64,000 nt of DNA, taken from Symsagittifera roscoffensis (taxonomy: Eukaryota > Xenacoelomorpha > Acoela > Convolutidae). Positions 11,301-22,399 of this stretch are shown piece by piece. The stretch lies in NCBI RefSeq assembly GCF_963678635.1, contig NC_087066.1, positions 17,297,275 to 17,361,274 of the forward strand, given 5' to 3'. Every line of letters begins with the position of its first letter. The first letter of the stretch is position 1. A program made the translations under genes and the position numbers. The notes under the pieces are model-generated. The model saw nothing but the letters and a program-made list of their open reading frames with translations. It was not told the origin of the DNA and did no database searches.

Positions 11301-11580
11301 TTTAAGCTGTAACACGATTTTGTAGTCTCGTATCTTACGCGAACCGAATTGGCTCCGACTGAATGAGGTATAAAAGCGCGAGAGATAGTGTCCCTGACCC
11401 TTGAGCCAATGGTTATAGGGCATATTCTTCTTAACCTCATATGTGACTTAGGCAGACGACTGTTGAAACTCTAGCCAACCGTTTTATAAGTTAGTTTTTC
11501 TCGCTCGGTATGTAGTTCCGGGCGAGTATTACCTAATTATTCCTGTTCGAATGTTTCGTTTTTGATATTTTCTCAAGTTT
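8356..11580. other. Region without recognised genes
   Basis: Short frames exist (for example 8449-8700 and 10087-10308) but have no recognisable domain and none looks conserved. A CAA/CAG-like microsatellite occurs at about 8776-8790. From about 8930 on, the base composition is AT-rich with many T runs. A short tandem repeat lies at 9608-9760. Otherwise I see nothing. Confidence 0.5.
9608..9760. repeat. Short tandem repeat, about 58-bp unit
   Basis: The phrase TTGTTTGTTGCAAATTATTC followed by TTGT...AAAA...TTTTTTCTAAA occurs twice in a row, with a third degraded copy starting near 9721 (GATTTTGTTGCAAATTTATC). The copies differ by a few substitutions. Confidence 0.75.
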
Positions 11581-12560
11581 TTTGAAGTTTTTGAATTTCG
11601 TTAACTATATAAAGCAATTTTGTGCACTTTTCTTTTCATTCATACTCAGGTTTTTTGTAGATCAAAACTTATACGGAACCAAAAATTCTGACGATATATT
11701 GAGTATTTTACTAGGCCACTGTAACATTCGACCGGAAGTACATATCGACGGAAAAAAGCTAGGTTGTAAAACGACTGGCTAGCGTCTAGGCACAGCTCTA
11801 AATGCTTTTAACCGTCTCTACAAAAGCCAAATATTTGTGTGGTCCTTCTAACATCGGGTCGACAAAATCGTTACTGTTTTGGGCTATCGGCCAGAACGCT
11901 CAGATTAACTTACTTACATGTAAAAATATTGAGCTCATGGCTGGGTCTCAGTATCCCCAGACCACGAAGTCACTACTAAAATCAGGGCTATTACTTGTTT
12001 TTTATATTGATGTAGTCATTGTTCAGTGAATAAAAATCAACATATCCATCGGAGATTGATCAACCCCTTCCCTCAACTCCCTGCTATTCATACTCTGACA
12101 ATGAATTCGATGTTAATTGAATTCAACTCAGGACATTCCAGAAAGCTTAAAGTTAATAAAAAGAAGTTAGTTTCCTCCCTTAGACCCTTCCGGATTCTGG
12201 AATCCGAACGAAGAGCGGTCTTATCGTCCCTCCGGAAGGCTGGTAATGTCGTCCCAATACCCATCCTGTTTCTCGGGAAGTTTTCAATAACGATTGTACA
12301 GTTACAATCGTTACTATTCGGACAGCTTCTATTGTTATTTCAGTCGTTACTATTGCTGCGTTCTCACGAAAATCTGTCTGTCTTGTTCTATTCGCGACAA
12401 TCGTCGTTCTGATTTTCTCTCAATTAAGTTAAAGCAAAATTTTAGGGTCTTGACGTGTCTTTATTTTGGAACGAATTTATTACGTCACGCCAAACTGACC
12501 ATTCGAGTCAGAAACATCTTAGATCATTCTAGAAGAACTATCTTCTCGAATGCCAACCAA
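11580..12560 (+). other. Possible 5' remnants of non-LTR element B
   Basis: Short frames 11582-11782, 11802-12029 and 12026-12412 lie upstream of the element B endonuclease on the same strand and switch frame with stops. One (about residues 28-66 of the first) has a D-D-I-L-S-I-L-L...I-R-P-E-V...K-K-L-G pattern that loosely recalls the ORF1 region of some non-LTR elements. The match is weak; the stretch could equally be unrelated sequence. Confidence 0.25.
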
Positions 12561-13204
12561 TATAAAAAATCTACGATATCATTTGTCTAACAGAGACATG
12601 ATTAACTGAAAATGTGACGACAGGAGCAATATTTCTTGACAAATTTAGCATCCATAGGAATGACAGGCAAAGCGTTAACGGCAAATCAAACCACGGAGGT
12701 GTTATAATTGGGATAAACCACGAAATACCTCACTACTGCATACCCTCAACTTTCAATGACTGCCTAATAGTCAAGCTCTTGATAAAAAACCTCGTCATTA
12801 TAGCTTGCATATACTGTGCCCCGAAAGGAAGCGAATACCGCTGGTCGTCAAACAACCTATTGAGTTTTCTGTATTTTATTAGGCAAAACCAAATAGAATT
12901 AAATGTAAGAAACGTGATGATTACTGGAGACATCAACTTTGCTCAAACGGACTGGTCGACCCTAATCTCCTCTGAGGAAGACGAACAGGCCTTCCTGGAC
13001 GCTCTTGCAGAACTTAACTTCGAACAAACGATAACGGGAAAAGAAAAAGAACAACTCGACGTAATACTCTGCAACCACCCAGATTTGTTAACTCTCATGA
13101 AAAAAGACAATAGACTCACATCCTTGTATAAAACGGATCATCCTCCTTGCCACGCAAAACCCAACTTAATTTCAAAAATGATTACATCAGAGAAAAAGAA
13201 GTGA
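12560..13204 (+). pseudogene. Element B AP-type endonuclease remnant
   Basis: The frame from 12614 carries conserved endonuclease motifs: G-G-V-I-I-G-I (about residues 28-34), I-A-C-I-Y-C-A-P (63-70), T-G-D-I-N at 104-108 (catalytic Asp and Asn), L-D-V-I-L-C-N (148-154) and T-D-H at 174-176 (catalytic Asp-His pair). The frame is open further upstream through C-L-T-E-T to a TGA. The N-terminal part with the metal-binding Asn and Glu is not readable as one frame. This nuclease would have nicked target DNA for primed reverse transcription. Confidence 0.82.
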
Positions 13205-13339
13205 ATGACCGCAATGGCTTCCAGGGATTCTCATTCTCGAAAGCAAACTGGGACAAAATAACTCAATACATTGATGAAAACCCATTTAACCCATATCTAA
13301 TGACTGAACTGTGATAAACTTGGCTACTTAACATGATCA

Positions 13340-14292
13340 AAAAGCCAAATAAACGAAATTGTTCCTATCTTCAAAGAGGGAGACAAGCAACTTGTCTCAA
13401 ACAACCGACCAATAAGTCTGCTAACGGTTATCTCAAAGGTGTTAGAAAAATTAATTTTCGATAAAATGATTTCATCAGTAAAATTCAGCATCTCAAACTC
13501 ACAACACGGCTTCCGACGAAAACGATCTACTGCTACAAATCTCATTGAGTATCTCCATGAAGTATATACTTACTATGATAATATCGAAACAAATTACCTG
13601 GCTTGCCTCCACCTAGATTTCCAAAAGGCATTCGACGAGGTGAACCACGCAATGATACTTGGAAAAATTAGGAGCTTTGGTTTCACAGGACAATGTTTAA
13701 AGCTACTAAAAAATTATCTAACAGATAGAAATCAAACCGTTGGCATTGGACAAGCAGTATCCGAGCCATTACCAGTACACAGTGGTGTGCCTCCGGGGTC
13801 AATTCTCGGACCTTTGATGTTTATCCTCTATATAAATGACCTACCAGATTGTGCAATGTCAGCAAGTTTTGGCTACAAAGACGATAACAGATTGTTTGAA
13901 ATGACCCATTAATTTTAAATATCGATGCGAAGAGAATTTGGAATTTGTGTGTAAAGAATTCAATGGCAGTAAATGTGTCAAAAACCAAAATTCTCAGTGT
14001 GAAAGAAAATGCAAAAGTTGAAGTAAATGGAACTGTTCTTGAAGAAACAGCAGAAATGAAAGATTTAGGTCTTATAATCACTAGCACATTAAGTTGGACT
14101 GAAAATGTTACAAATAGATCTGCCAAAGCTCTGAAGGCATTATGCACTGTGAATAGAAACATCTCCAAAATAACAACAAAGGCCATGAAATTAAAATCAT
14201 ACAAGTCATATGTTGTACCTATTGTAAGTTATGGCTCATCATTATGGAAACCCTTATGGAACCCTTATGGAGAATTGACTGCCGATGCATGA
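13340..14292 (+). pseudogene. Element B reverse transcriptase remnant
   Basis: RT motifs in order: I-V-P-I-F-K-E-G-D (about 13355), N-N-R-P-I-S-L-L (about 13400), Q-H-G-F-R-R-K-R-S-T (13502 on), L-D-F-Q-K-A-F-D-E-V with the first catalytic Asp, and G-V-P-P-G-S-I-L-G-P-L-M-F. The active-site box reads F-G-Y-K-D-D; the usual residue before DD is Ala, and the two Asp are kept. The frame stops at 13912, and the RT thumb and C-terminal region resume in another frame (13945-14292). Confidence 0.85.
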
Positions 14293-14394
14293 ACTGTAAA
14301 AACATTAGAAAACTAAACTTTTAAAACTTTTGATTTGACCAAAACTGAAAGGGAGCTTACTCCCTTGGATTTATTTTTTCTAAATTCTTGTTTA

Positions 14395-14430
14395 TTATTA
14401 TTATTATTATTATTACTATTATTATTTTTC
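14395..14430 (+). repeat. (TTA)n microsatellite tail
   Basis: About ten TTA/ATT units with one ACT interruption follow the T-rich 3' end of element B. Many non-LTR elements end in such simple repeats, so this is taken as the 3' end of element B. Confidence 0.85.
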
Positions 14431-14583
14431 CTAATTCGCCAAGTTGTCAAATTAGTACAGCTAATCCACTAAAACGGTCAATCTTCCCAGTCCGATGTTA
14501 TAATAAAAATTCGTTGCCTTCTGGCGCCATTCTGGTCGAATGTCACACACGCACGACAAAGCTATGCTTTGGTTCTAATGCTT

Positions 14584-14856
14584 TTACGTAGTTACTTTTG
14601 ATTGAAGGACTTTGATTTCTCCACTTTCTATGTCTTTCATTCTTTTTTTTTTGTCAATTCTTCTCTTACAATAAGATTGATGAGGTCCCCAAGGTAAACA
14701 TACAAAACAAGCTAAACTTTTGCTCAAGATAGCCCACCGATTCACGCAATACCCGCATTTTAACAGAAGGCGACTAGAGGTTTCGGCCGATTCACACAAC
14801 AAACATTTTAACATGAAGAGTCTTAGTGCACCCTCCCATTCTGGCAATACTCCCAT
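14584..14856 (-). CDS. Small minus-strand ORF with three CxxC pairs
   Basis: A 90-codon frame contains C-L-L-C, then 12 residues, then C-G-Y-C, then 12 residues with a Trp, then C-F-V-C, followed by H-x3-C and a Lys/Arg-rich end. The regular Cys pairs resemble a cross-brace zinc-binding domain, such as those in some ORF1 proteins of non-LTR elements. There is no adjoining gene, and the upstream frame is quickly closed. It may be an exon, a remnant, or chance. Confidence 0.25.
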   Translation of the reverse strand: MGVLPEWEGALRLFMLKCLLCESAETSSRLLLKCGYCVNRWAILSKSLACFVCLPWGPHQSYCKRRIDKKKRMKDIESGEIKVLQSKVTT

Positions 14857-15354
14857 TCTGGCATCAGTGCGCCTCCTTCTCCAAAACTTTCTCCGTGTGC
14901 CTCATGAGAGGAAACGCCACTATGGTCATCAGTCGAGCCTTCTAGTCTTGTGCAGTTTGAGGATCTCTTTTTTTTCTTTTCCTGTGCTTTTTCCCTCCCT
15001 GCTGGTGCTACTTCATTCCATTTTTAAATTAAATTTTTAATTGCAGTTATATCTCTCCGTCGATTAAACTTGTCTTTTAATACGAATTCCAGTGACTGAC
15101 GTTTTATCATTGGAATTCGTATCTCTGTTGAAAGATTTTTAGGATGATACTACCCGTTACGCTTTACGATTTTTCTTTGAGATGCAAAAAAAAGCTGGGT
15201 GCAAAATCTCCGCCCTGTGCCATAAATCCCTTCCGTCACTCCGTGACTTGGTCCAAAGAAATATATATCCTTTTGCTTTTTCATCAATTGGTTTTGCGAA
15301 TGAAGCACGAGATTTCCATTAAAAATTTAGTTGACATGTTTAATGTAATTTTTC

Positions 15355-15402
15355 ACCTTCTGAAGTTTTCAGTCAAAATGAATTACTAGCAAGCGTATCA
15401 CA
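15355..15402 (+). promoter_or_regulatory. Acceptor-like site and uORF before kinase gene 1
   Basis: A pyrimidine-rich stretch ending GTTTTCAG at 15373 looks like a 3' splice site, either for a 5' UTR intron or for a trans-spliced leader. It is followed at once by ATG AAT TAC TAG, a three-codon upstream ORF (about 15378-15389), then 13 bases and the kinase start. Kinase gene 2 has the same arrangement (CAG, then TCA-T/A-AATGAATT), which supports a conserved function. Confidence 0.5.
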
Positions 15403-16686
15403 ATGGTAGATACTCGAGGATCTAGTGCAGGGTCTAATGCCCCGGGATCCGGCCCATTGATGGTTGGACCCAACTACAGAGTTGGAAAAAAAATAGGATC
15501 TGGAAACTTTGGCGAATTGAGAATTGGTGTAAACTTGTACACGAAGGAAACAGTAGCGATCAAGTTGGAGAATCGGAAATCTCGTGCTCCTCAACTTCAT
15601 TTAGAAAATCGCTATTATAGAATGATGGGGAGTTACGAAGGACTACCCTGTGTTCACTATTTTGGACCATGTAATCAGCACCAAGCACTCGTTATGGATC
15701 TGCTCGGAAAATCTCTGGAAGACATGTTTGATTTGTGCGATCGAAAATTTTCCTTGAAAACAGTGCTAATGATAGCTATTCAGCTCATCCAACGTCTTCA
15801 GTTCGTTCATGAAAAACACCTCATTTACAGAGATATAAAACCTGAAAACTTTTTAGTCGGGAGAAGGAGCTCCAAAAAAGAACACATAATCCACATAATT
15901 GATTTTGGATTGGCCAAAGAGTACATGGATAGAGAAACAAACAAGCATATCCCTTACCGCGAGCATAAGAGTTTAACAGGAACCGCTAGGTACATGAGTA
16001 TCAATACACACTTGGGAAAAGAGCAGAGTCGTCGAGATGACTTGGAAGCACTTGGTCATATGATGCTGTACTTTCTTCGAGGCTCTCTGCCGTGGCAGGG
16101 TCTTAAAGCAGATACATTAAAAGAAAGGTACCAAAAGATTGGAGAAACTAAACGAAATACTCCTATTGACGTTTTATGCGAAAACCAATGCGATGAGTTT
16201 TCCACATACTTGAGGTATGTCAGAAAGCTCGATTTTTTCGAAACTCCAGATTACGAGTATCTGATTAACATGTTTCAACGCCTATTTGACCGGAAAGGAT
16301 TTGAAAATGACAGGATTTTTGACTGGAGTCTTATTCAGACACCATCTCCGAGTCCTTCTGTCATCGAGGAAAATTTCCCTGCGAATCGTCCCCGCTCGGG
16401 CTACCCCCCTAACAAACCAGCAACGGGCTTCCCTCTTGATCCGAGACAGGCCTCAAAGTACCCAAATAATCAGCCTCATGAGCAACCCCCAAGAAACACG
16501 GAAACGTCACGCGGTGAATCAAAGTTGGTTCCTCAGAGAACTGATGGATCGAGGGTAGGAACCAACCCCAGTGGACCAAATGGGGGTGAGATTGACTCGG
16601 AGATCAACTGCTGTCTCTTCAAGATCAAAAAGAAGAGAAAAAACAGAAGGAAGAGCTCAACGGCCGAAAACAACAGGATTCGCTGA
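15403..16686 (+). CDS. CSNK1G-like: Casein kinase 1 gamma-like Ser/Thr kinase, copy 1
   Basis: This 427-aa intronless frame is a complete CK1-family kinase. The glycine loop G-S-G-N-F-G is at 32-37, the ATP-binding Lys is K54 (V-A-I-K), the catalytic loop Y-R-D-I-K-P-E-N is at 142-149 with D144, D-F-G is at 167-169, and T-A-R-Y-M-S-I-N at 194-201 is the CK1-specific activation-loop end. A basic patch follows ([10 protein letters not shown]). The kinase domain ends near 310. A Pro/Ser-rich tail leads to E-I-N-C-C-L-F-K (401-408) and a Lys/Arg-rich end. CK1 gamma proteins are attached to the plasma membrane by C-terminal palmitoylation and act on Wnt co-receptors. Compared with copy 2 it is more divergent in conserved places (for example L-E-N-R-K-S-R where copy 2 has L-E-P-M-K-S-R), so it may be the faster-evolving paralogue. 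All catalytic residues are kept. Confidence 0.95.
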   Translation: MVDTRGSSAGSNAPGSGPLMVGPNYRVGKKIGSGNFGELRIGVNLYTKETVAIKLENRKSRAPQLHLENRYYRMMGSYEGLPCVHYFGPCNQHQALVMDLLGKSLEDMFDLCDRKFSLKTVLMIAIQLIQRLQFVHEKHLIYRDIKPENFLVGRRSSKKEHIIHIIDFGLAKEYMDRETNKHIPYREHKSLTGTARYMSINTHLGKEQSRRDDLEALGHMMLYFLRGSLPWQGLKADTLKERYQKIGETKRNTPIDVLCENQCDEFSTYLRYVRKLDFFETPDYEYLINMFQRLFDRKGFENDRIFDWSLIQTPSPSPSVIEENFPANRPRSGYPPNKPATGFPLDPRQASKYPNNQPHEQPPRNTETSRGESKLVPQRTDGSRVGTNPSGPNGGEIDSEINCCLFKIKKKRKNRRKSSTAENNRIR

Positions 16687-18954
16687 GCTTCCATTCACGA
16701 ATCAAGTATAGGACTATCTACCATTAGGTTCTTCTGTTGAGCTAAAGCGCATTTGCTGAAAATATTTTGTCAATTAGTTATCGAAAAATCGTCAATTTAT
16801 GCTGTCAACAACTTTCTGAAATTCCTCGTTCAAGAATCAGCTAGCGCAGCAACTACACATCTTATGATTGCAGTAGATCGTTTTGATGGTTTTGATTTGT
16901 CTAATTTTGATTAAAACTTATTCCTTCTTTCGGACCACAAAAATTAGCCTAAAATGTTTCTTCAGCCGAACGCTGAGAAAGAAAACGTCCAAAATCATCT
17001 CATATGGGATTTTGAAGATGTTCTCAGCTTATCACTTGCCGTCGTAAAATAAAAGAAATTAGTTAGATTTATTTGATGTTTCGTTGAGCCTAATCAGCTG
17101 TAATATAAATATTACATTTCAGAAGCCATCAAACGTTCTGTTTAAGGACGCTTTATGCTGGTAGCTGGCACCCACTACTATCATACATGCACTAAACTTG
17201 AATCAAGTTTACTATCTAACGCTCCCCTGAGAACACGAAAATACCATCCTGAATGAACTCAAGAGAAGTTTTTTTTTTTATTATTCCGCAGTTTTAAGTT
17301 CAGCTAATCAATGCACTAGTTGCACATCGGGTTTCGTCCTGATTATGGCCGAACAACTGAAGGAGGCTAACGTTTAAATGTTGTTTTTATGGGGAGAGTG
17401 TGATAGTTTTACTTGGTCTCCTCCTAACTTTCCTTGTTTTGTTCATTTATTGCGTCCAGTAGTCCGTCTTCTATCCGTTCAAAATAAAACAACGATATCC
17501 ATGTCAGCCGTTTATTTCAATTAAACAAATGTTATTAGTAGTTATTTTCATTGTTAGCTTGTGCTAATAGCAAACCAACTCTAATGTGCTCCTATTTTCT
17601 ATTTTTATCAGCTTAATTTTCTTTATTCAGAATAAATTTTCTCAACGTCCTGTTGTTTTTCGAAGCTTTTAACTGTCAACGCAACTGAAAAATAAAAAAA
17701 CATTCGCGTAACTGATAGCAAATAGTAGCTTTTACGTCACATGTTTAGACTGTGCTGAATAAGAATTAGAATACGAATGAAACTGCAAATCTTCCAATCA
17801 GCAAACAATAATCAGCAACTCGAGTCATACGTCAATGAGATCGTAACAGTTCTGAAGCACAGAAACGAGATTCTGTCAATTAGCTAACGTAGTGTTTAAT
17901 GAGAGTTTGTAGACATGGTTGTGATAGTTAACTAAAGGGAGCAGCAATTCATATAGTGATTTAATTTAGCAGAAGCGATTTTACTGAAAGCTGTAGTTTT
18001 GTAGGTGCTCTGCTAGTAAAAAATGCTAGTAAAATTGTTAGATGCAAGATTTTATAAAGGTGTCTTGTATGTTTTTTTTTTTGCAAAAGCGAGCTGGAAG
18101 TTCATGAATCTGCCTTGGATCAGTTTTCGACCAGTTTTTTAATTGAAAATTTTTGAATATCGCTTATTTTTCTTAACCTATGTAGTGAAATTTCATCTAG
18201 TATGCAGAATCTGGATCTCTGACAATTCTTGACCGGAAAAGGCTCAAATAGTTCCCCGTTGTCATTGTAATTTTGTAAGTGTTAATGAAACATATGAATT
18301 TTAAGTCATTCAGTTATTGTTTTTTTTTTTGATATTTTACATTGTTTTTTTTTATTTTGGCGTTTTGATTTTTCCCGCTGTTTATTTTCCAGATTATTAA
18401 CTTAACTAAAAGTTAACAAAATCCTTTGAATCATTTGATAAAATCAACTTTCTTGACTTGTCCATTACATTTGGCCTCAACGTTTACGCGTGAGACGTTT
18501 ACGCATAATTTTAAGATTTTGAAGAAAGTTTTTTTGGTAATTTTGACATAAATCATTTTGACGTAAATCATTATATTTTGACCGAAAGTTCAGTTTTCTC
18601 ATTTTCGTCGTCTATTAGTTATGAGAAAGAAATAAAATTAATTTGCTAATGAATCCGTCTTGTGTTTTGGGTAACTGATTTTAATAACAAATGCAAAAAA
18701 AATTCCTGGGTTTTTAGCCGACGATTTCAAGTAAAGACACATCAGTTGTCGAATTTAGGTCTTTAATTTTGGATAAAAAGGGGTTTTCGAATGATTTTAG
18801 CTTTTTTTCATTGCAGTTGCATGTGTTTTTGTTTTTTCTTTATACAGTACAACTACTAGCCCTGGATTTGCTTTGTTTGCTTTCGTTGTTTTCTCTTGAA
18901 AGCCTTATTCGGTCTAAATTGTTTCGGTTTGTTTTAGCGGAATAATTAGATAAT
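16687..18954. other. 3' UTR of kinase gene 1 and AT-rich intergenic region
   Basis: Candidate polyadenylation signals AATAAA lie at 17048-17053 and again near 17483. Many long T runs follow up to 18.9 kb. No coding frame or recognisable repeat was found apart from short T/A runs. Confidence 0.5.
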
Positions 18955-19274
18955 ATAGCGTCGTTCTTAGGAAAGTTTGGCTTGGCTGATAGAGGTGTTT
19001 TCGTCAAACGAGAACCATAAGAGATGAATTATGCAATGTTTCATTTGTTTGGTATCGCAAGTGGTACGAAGCTCTGCTTCACCTCTGTCTTGTTTTTTCA
19101 AAATCATTCGCGAATGAATTTGAAAACACAACACAGAGGTGAAGCAGAGCTTCGTACCACTTGCGATACCAAACAAATGAAACATTGCATAATTTCATAA
19201 TTTGTCTCTTATGATTTTCGTTTGACGAAAACACGTCTATCAGCCAAGCCAAACTTCCCTAAGAACGACGCTAT
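18955..19274. repeat. 320-bp near-perfect palindrome (foldback/MITE-like)
   Basis: The left arm (18955-19110) and right arm (19111-19274) are reverse complements with few mismatches and one 8-base insertion in the right arm. There is no spacer: the centre is ATTCGCGAAT. The ends read ATAGCGTCGTTCTTA / TAAGAACGACGCTAT. No target duplication longer than 2-3 bases is evident. Each arm contains the word GCAAGTGG..CGAAGC..GCTTCACCTCTGT, a relative of a motif found repeatedly in the 36-44 kb region. It could be a foldback DNA element or a recent inverted duplication. Confidence 0.9.
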
Positions 19275-19330
19275 TGTATCAAAAACGCTACCGTTTATTC
19301 AAAGATATGTAAAAAGTAGCTTTTCACGCT

Positions 19331-19422
19331 TGGAAATTGTAAGCGGGATCAAATGAGAATCAAGTATTTTTCGGAATCAAGTATTTTTACAATGGAAATT
19401 GTAAGCGGGATCAAGTATTTTT
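19331..19422. repeat. Short local duplication
   Basis: The phrase GGAAATTGTAAGCGGGATCAA occurs at about 19331 and again at about 19393. Between and after the copies, AATCAAGTATTTTTC occurs three times. This is a small slipped duplication close to the palindrome. Confidence 0.75.
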
Positions 19423-19989
19423 CATTTATAAACTTGTTTCTAAATTCAAATTGCGTTGTTTACAAAGAGATGATAATTTTTTTAGGAGGGTTTTGAAACA
19501 TTTTGTTGCTCGAAATGTTTTATGACGATTTTTCCGGCTCAACGATCGTCTTAGTTTTGGCCTCTTAGTTACTGATTCATTAATTTTGTTTCATTGCTAG
19601 TTTGCCGCTGACAATTCTTTTTTTCTGAATGCGTTTTTCCAAAATTAAATTAGTATGAGACAGGTTCAAAATTTTTGGTTGAGTGCTTTTGATTTGTTCA
19701 AAACCATTTTTTTTTCGGTCGGGTAGCTTGCCATTCTATGTTTTTGATAAATCGCAAATGGTGCGAAGATGCTGTTGTTTTCAGCCTCGAGAGGACGTGT
19801 CCGGCATGCCCACACAAAGCCTCAAAAACTTCGCAACGAAGCCACAAGTCTATTGCGGTAAAAAAAAATGTTCTGGGAACAGTTAAAACGATGAAAAGTG
19901 GTATGCGGAAGAGCAATCTAGATCGTTTCGGGGAGCTTTGGAGTCAATTCGATTCAGGTACGTATTGAAGAAATGGGTATATCCAGATC

Positions 19990-20223
19990 TCAACTCGGGG
20001 AGGGATCCCAGTGGAACGAGGGAGGGATTATTCGGTTGGGATTTTTAATACGGTCTTCGGGGCAGAACGTTCGTGGGTCCTCCATCTGATATGGCCTGTC
20101 TAACTCAAGTGTGTATTTGTTTGTGAAGCTATTTAAGATAGGTAAAATTGGAAGAACTTCGTTCACTAAAGTTTTTGAAAGGCGTAAGAGTTTTAGTTTC
20201 GGATAAGATAGTGTCCGTTTCAA
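19990..20223 (-). pseudogene. Element C C-terminal remnant
   Basis: A 77-codon frame downstream of the RT piece in element orientation, with a Leu-rich start and a Pro/Arg-containing end. Its place after the RT and its similar GC content link it to element C. There is no recognisable domain of its own. Confidence 0.4.
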
Positions 20224-20694
20224 GGGTTTGAAATTAAAGCACCGAAGGGCGGATGTTCCGTTGGTGTTCGAGATAATGATGATAAAAAATGCGGATTGAA
20301 AAGAACGAAAGTCTTGAGCTCGAACTGCGACGCCATTTGATGGTTTTGGTCCACTTTTAAAAGTTTACATTCCGAGTGTAAATGTGTCCTTGCGCTCATT
20401 TTTGTGCACCCTGTTGTCACGCGGAGAGCAGTATTTTGATGTTTTGTAGTTTGTTTAAAGAAAATTTTCTGGCAGCGTGGGACCTGGCAGGGCTCGGATA
20501 ATCTTAAATTGATCTTACCAATGCTTTTAGAGTAACCAGTGAAGTTTCTTTGACTGGCGGCAAGAAGTTCCGGATAGAGACTTTATGATCGATAACATGC
20601 GGGCAGCTTTTGAGGATGTTCGCGTACAATGTTCTGCGAAACTTAGGGACATTGTTTAAAAAAAGCTGGCCGAACTTTTATAAGAAAGAACAAG

Positions 20695-21118
20695 TCACTC
20701 ATAGCCGAAAAGTTTGTGCAACTTAGTTAGAGAATTGGATGAGATTGATGAGGCGGTTAAGTAATTGCTCGACTTAGAAAACGGCGGGAATTCATCTGCG
20801 TACGAGCGCAGTGTTACATCTGGGGGCGAGAGTGGAGCGTCATCGACGTAAAAATAAGAAAAGTGTTGTTGATTAGACTGAGTCTGGAGGGACGCCTTTA
20901 CGAACAATCCTAGGTGCTGACAAAGCGTCCCTGTACATAACTTTTGATTGACGTCCACCCAGGTAGTGGGAAAAGTTCTTAAGTAGGTTTTCGGTACGCT
21001 GGTGCCATGAAGGAGATCCAGGATGGTGCAATGGCTGATTATATTGAAGTTTGGTATGGGTGGAATTGATTAAAAGTTCTTCATTTTTGACAGTTGACTT
21101 AAAATCTACACTGTGCAA
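20695..21118 (-). pseudogene. Element C reverse transcriptase remnant
   Basis: Two overlapping frames (21118-20873 and 20958-20695) form one RT palm broken by a frameshift. G-V-P-P-D-S-V replaces the usual GVPQGSV, and S-Y-A-D-E-F replaces SYADDF, so the second catalytic Asp is Glu. The preceding Y-L-G-G-R-Q and following Leu-rich segment fit the family. Inactive. Confidence 0.7.
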
Positions 21119-22100
21119 GGGAGTTTGAAACTATGACATGTTCGTTTTGGTTGGGGTACCACTTACGAATTTTCTCTAATGTACTGGATTTTAATAAGAG
21201 AAAGAAATAATGAAATTTAAAAGATTAATGTCTGTTAAAAAGGCTATGGCTATTGGTCCGATGTGCATTAGGCGGTCGGTGCATAGACCATCCGGTTATG
21301 TTTTTAAGGGCTTTGCCGCATTGATGTTATTCTCATATTTTAGAAGAATAAAACTTAGTGAGCCTTCGGTTCTAAGTTTGAGGGCTTTTCTCATTAGCTG
21401 CTTTTCGATTTTTTCTGCTTTAGTGGGTTTTCAATTAGTATATTGCACGTAAAAAAATTTTGTCATTAAAAGTAATTGAATGGTTTCCTACCAGATACTT
21501 GCTGCCATCTAATGATTGGGACACTTTCCAGAATTTACTGGAGGACGTATGATGATTAAAATTCTGGAGGAATTCTCGCCTTCTCTTTTCTTCTTTAGAA
21601 GTTTTGGCCGTGATCTTTTTGTATAAAACATTTAAGAAAGGGTCCGATGGGTTGAAAAGTCTGATATGATCTCTCTAGTGAGCAAGTTTCTTTATAAACT
21701 CATTGAGGGCTAGAATTAAAAACAATTACGGCCAGCGGGTATATGACGACATTCTGCAGCAAATATCGTGTCAATAAAGTTCAGTTCCGCGGCGTGTACA
21801 CCGTGCTGCGCCAGTTTTTTCACTGAAATCTCAATTTTTTTAGTTAAATTTTTAGTCTGCCTTCCTAAAAGTAGAAAAAGTTTGCGGCGAACGGTATATC
21901 TTCGGCACTTATAATCGGAATTAATATTGGGAGATGCTCTAAGCTTACCTTTAAAATTGTTTGCCTTGGAAGATTTAATAAAATAGACGGCGAGGCCAGG
22001 GAAAGACCCGAGGATAGGGAAAGACCCGAGGATGCTCACATGTAACTATCCTATGGGAGCCCAGTTTGATGATATTCGTCTAGTGGGGGTAAAGGTAAGT

Positions 22101-22331
22101 TCAGTATTTTTGCTCCGAGTCTGGCCCCATGTTGGTCTTCGGTGATATTGGAGAGGGCATTATCGTCACCGAGAACGATTCTGTTTTCATCAGATGAGAA
22201 AAGCTGTAATAAAGGCTTTGAAGTCTTTGGGGGCAGCTAGGTTGGGGAGTGGTGTAGAAAATTATGATACAAAGATTTTGGTTCCTGGCCTTTAGTTGTA
22301 CGCATTGCGCCCCTAAAATTCGGTCTTTCAC
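22101..22331 (-). pseudogene. Element C endonuclease remnant
   Basis: A 76-codon frame has the pattern V-Q-L-K...L-C-I-I-I-F-Y-T-T-P followed by a Leu-rich helix, as in the middle of AP-type endonucleases (the strand before the G-D-F-N motif). The catalytic G-D-F-N itself is not preserved in the frame; M-P-S-P-I-S-P stands near its expected place. Degenerate. Confidence 0.5.
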
Positions 22332-22399
22332 TATTTCTAGTTCTCCTTATAGAAGGGAATTATAAAAAGGTTGGAAAGAGTCCCTTCCTCTCGAACACG

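Larger units (their letters stand above)
12560..14430 (+). mobile_element. Element B: decayed non-LTR retrotransposon
   Basis: An AP-type endonuclease is followed on the same strand by a reverse transcriptase and a (TTA)n simple-repeat tail at about 14395-14428, the usual layout of a LINE of the jockey/CR1/I type. The endonuclease frame has a TGA where the family normally has Trp after L-T-E-T (about 12598). A deletion lies between endonuclease and RT (about 13200-13340), and a frameshift near 13910 separates the RT active site from its C-terminus. No target-site duplication was identified. Confidence 0.82.

Noticed and set aside
21716-22039. An independent host gene on the minus strand
   Set aside because: It lies between endonuclease-like and RT-like pieces of the same strand and has the same GC content, so it is better explained as part of element C.
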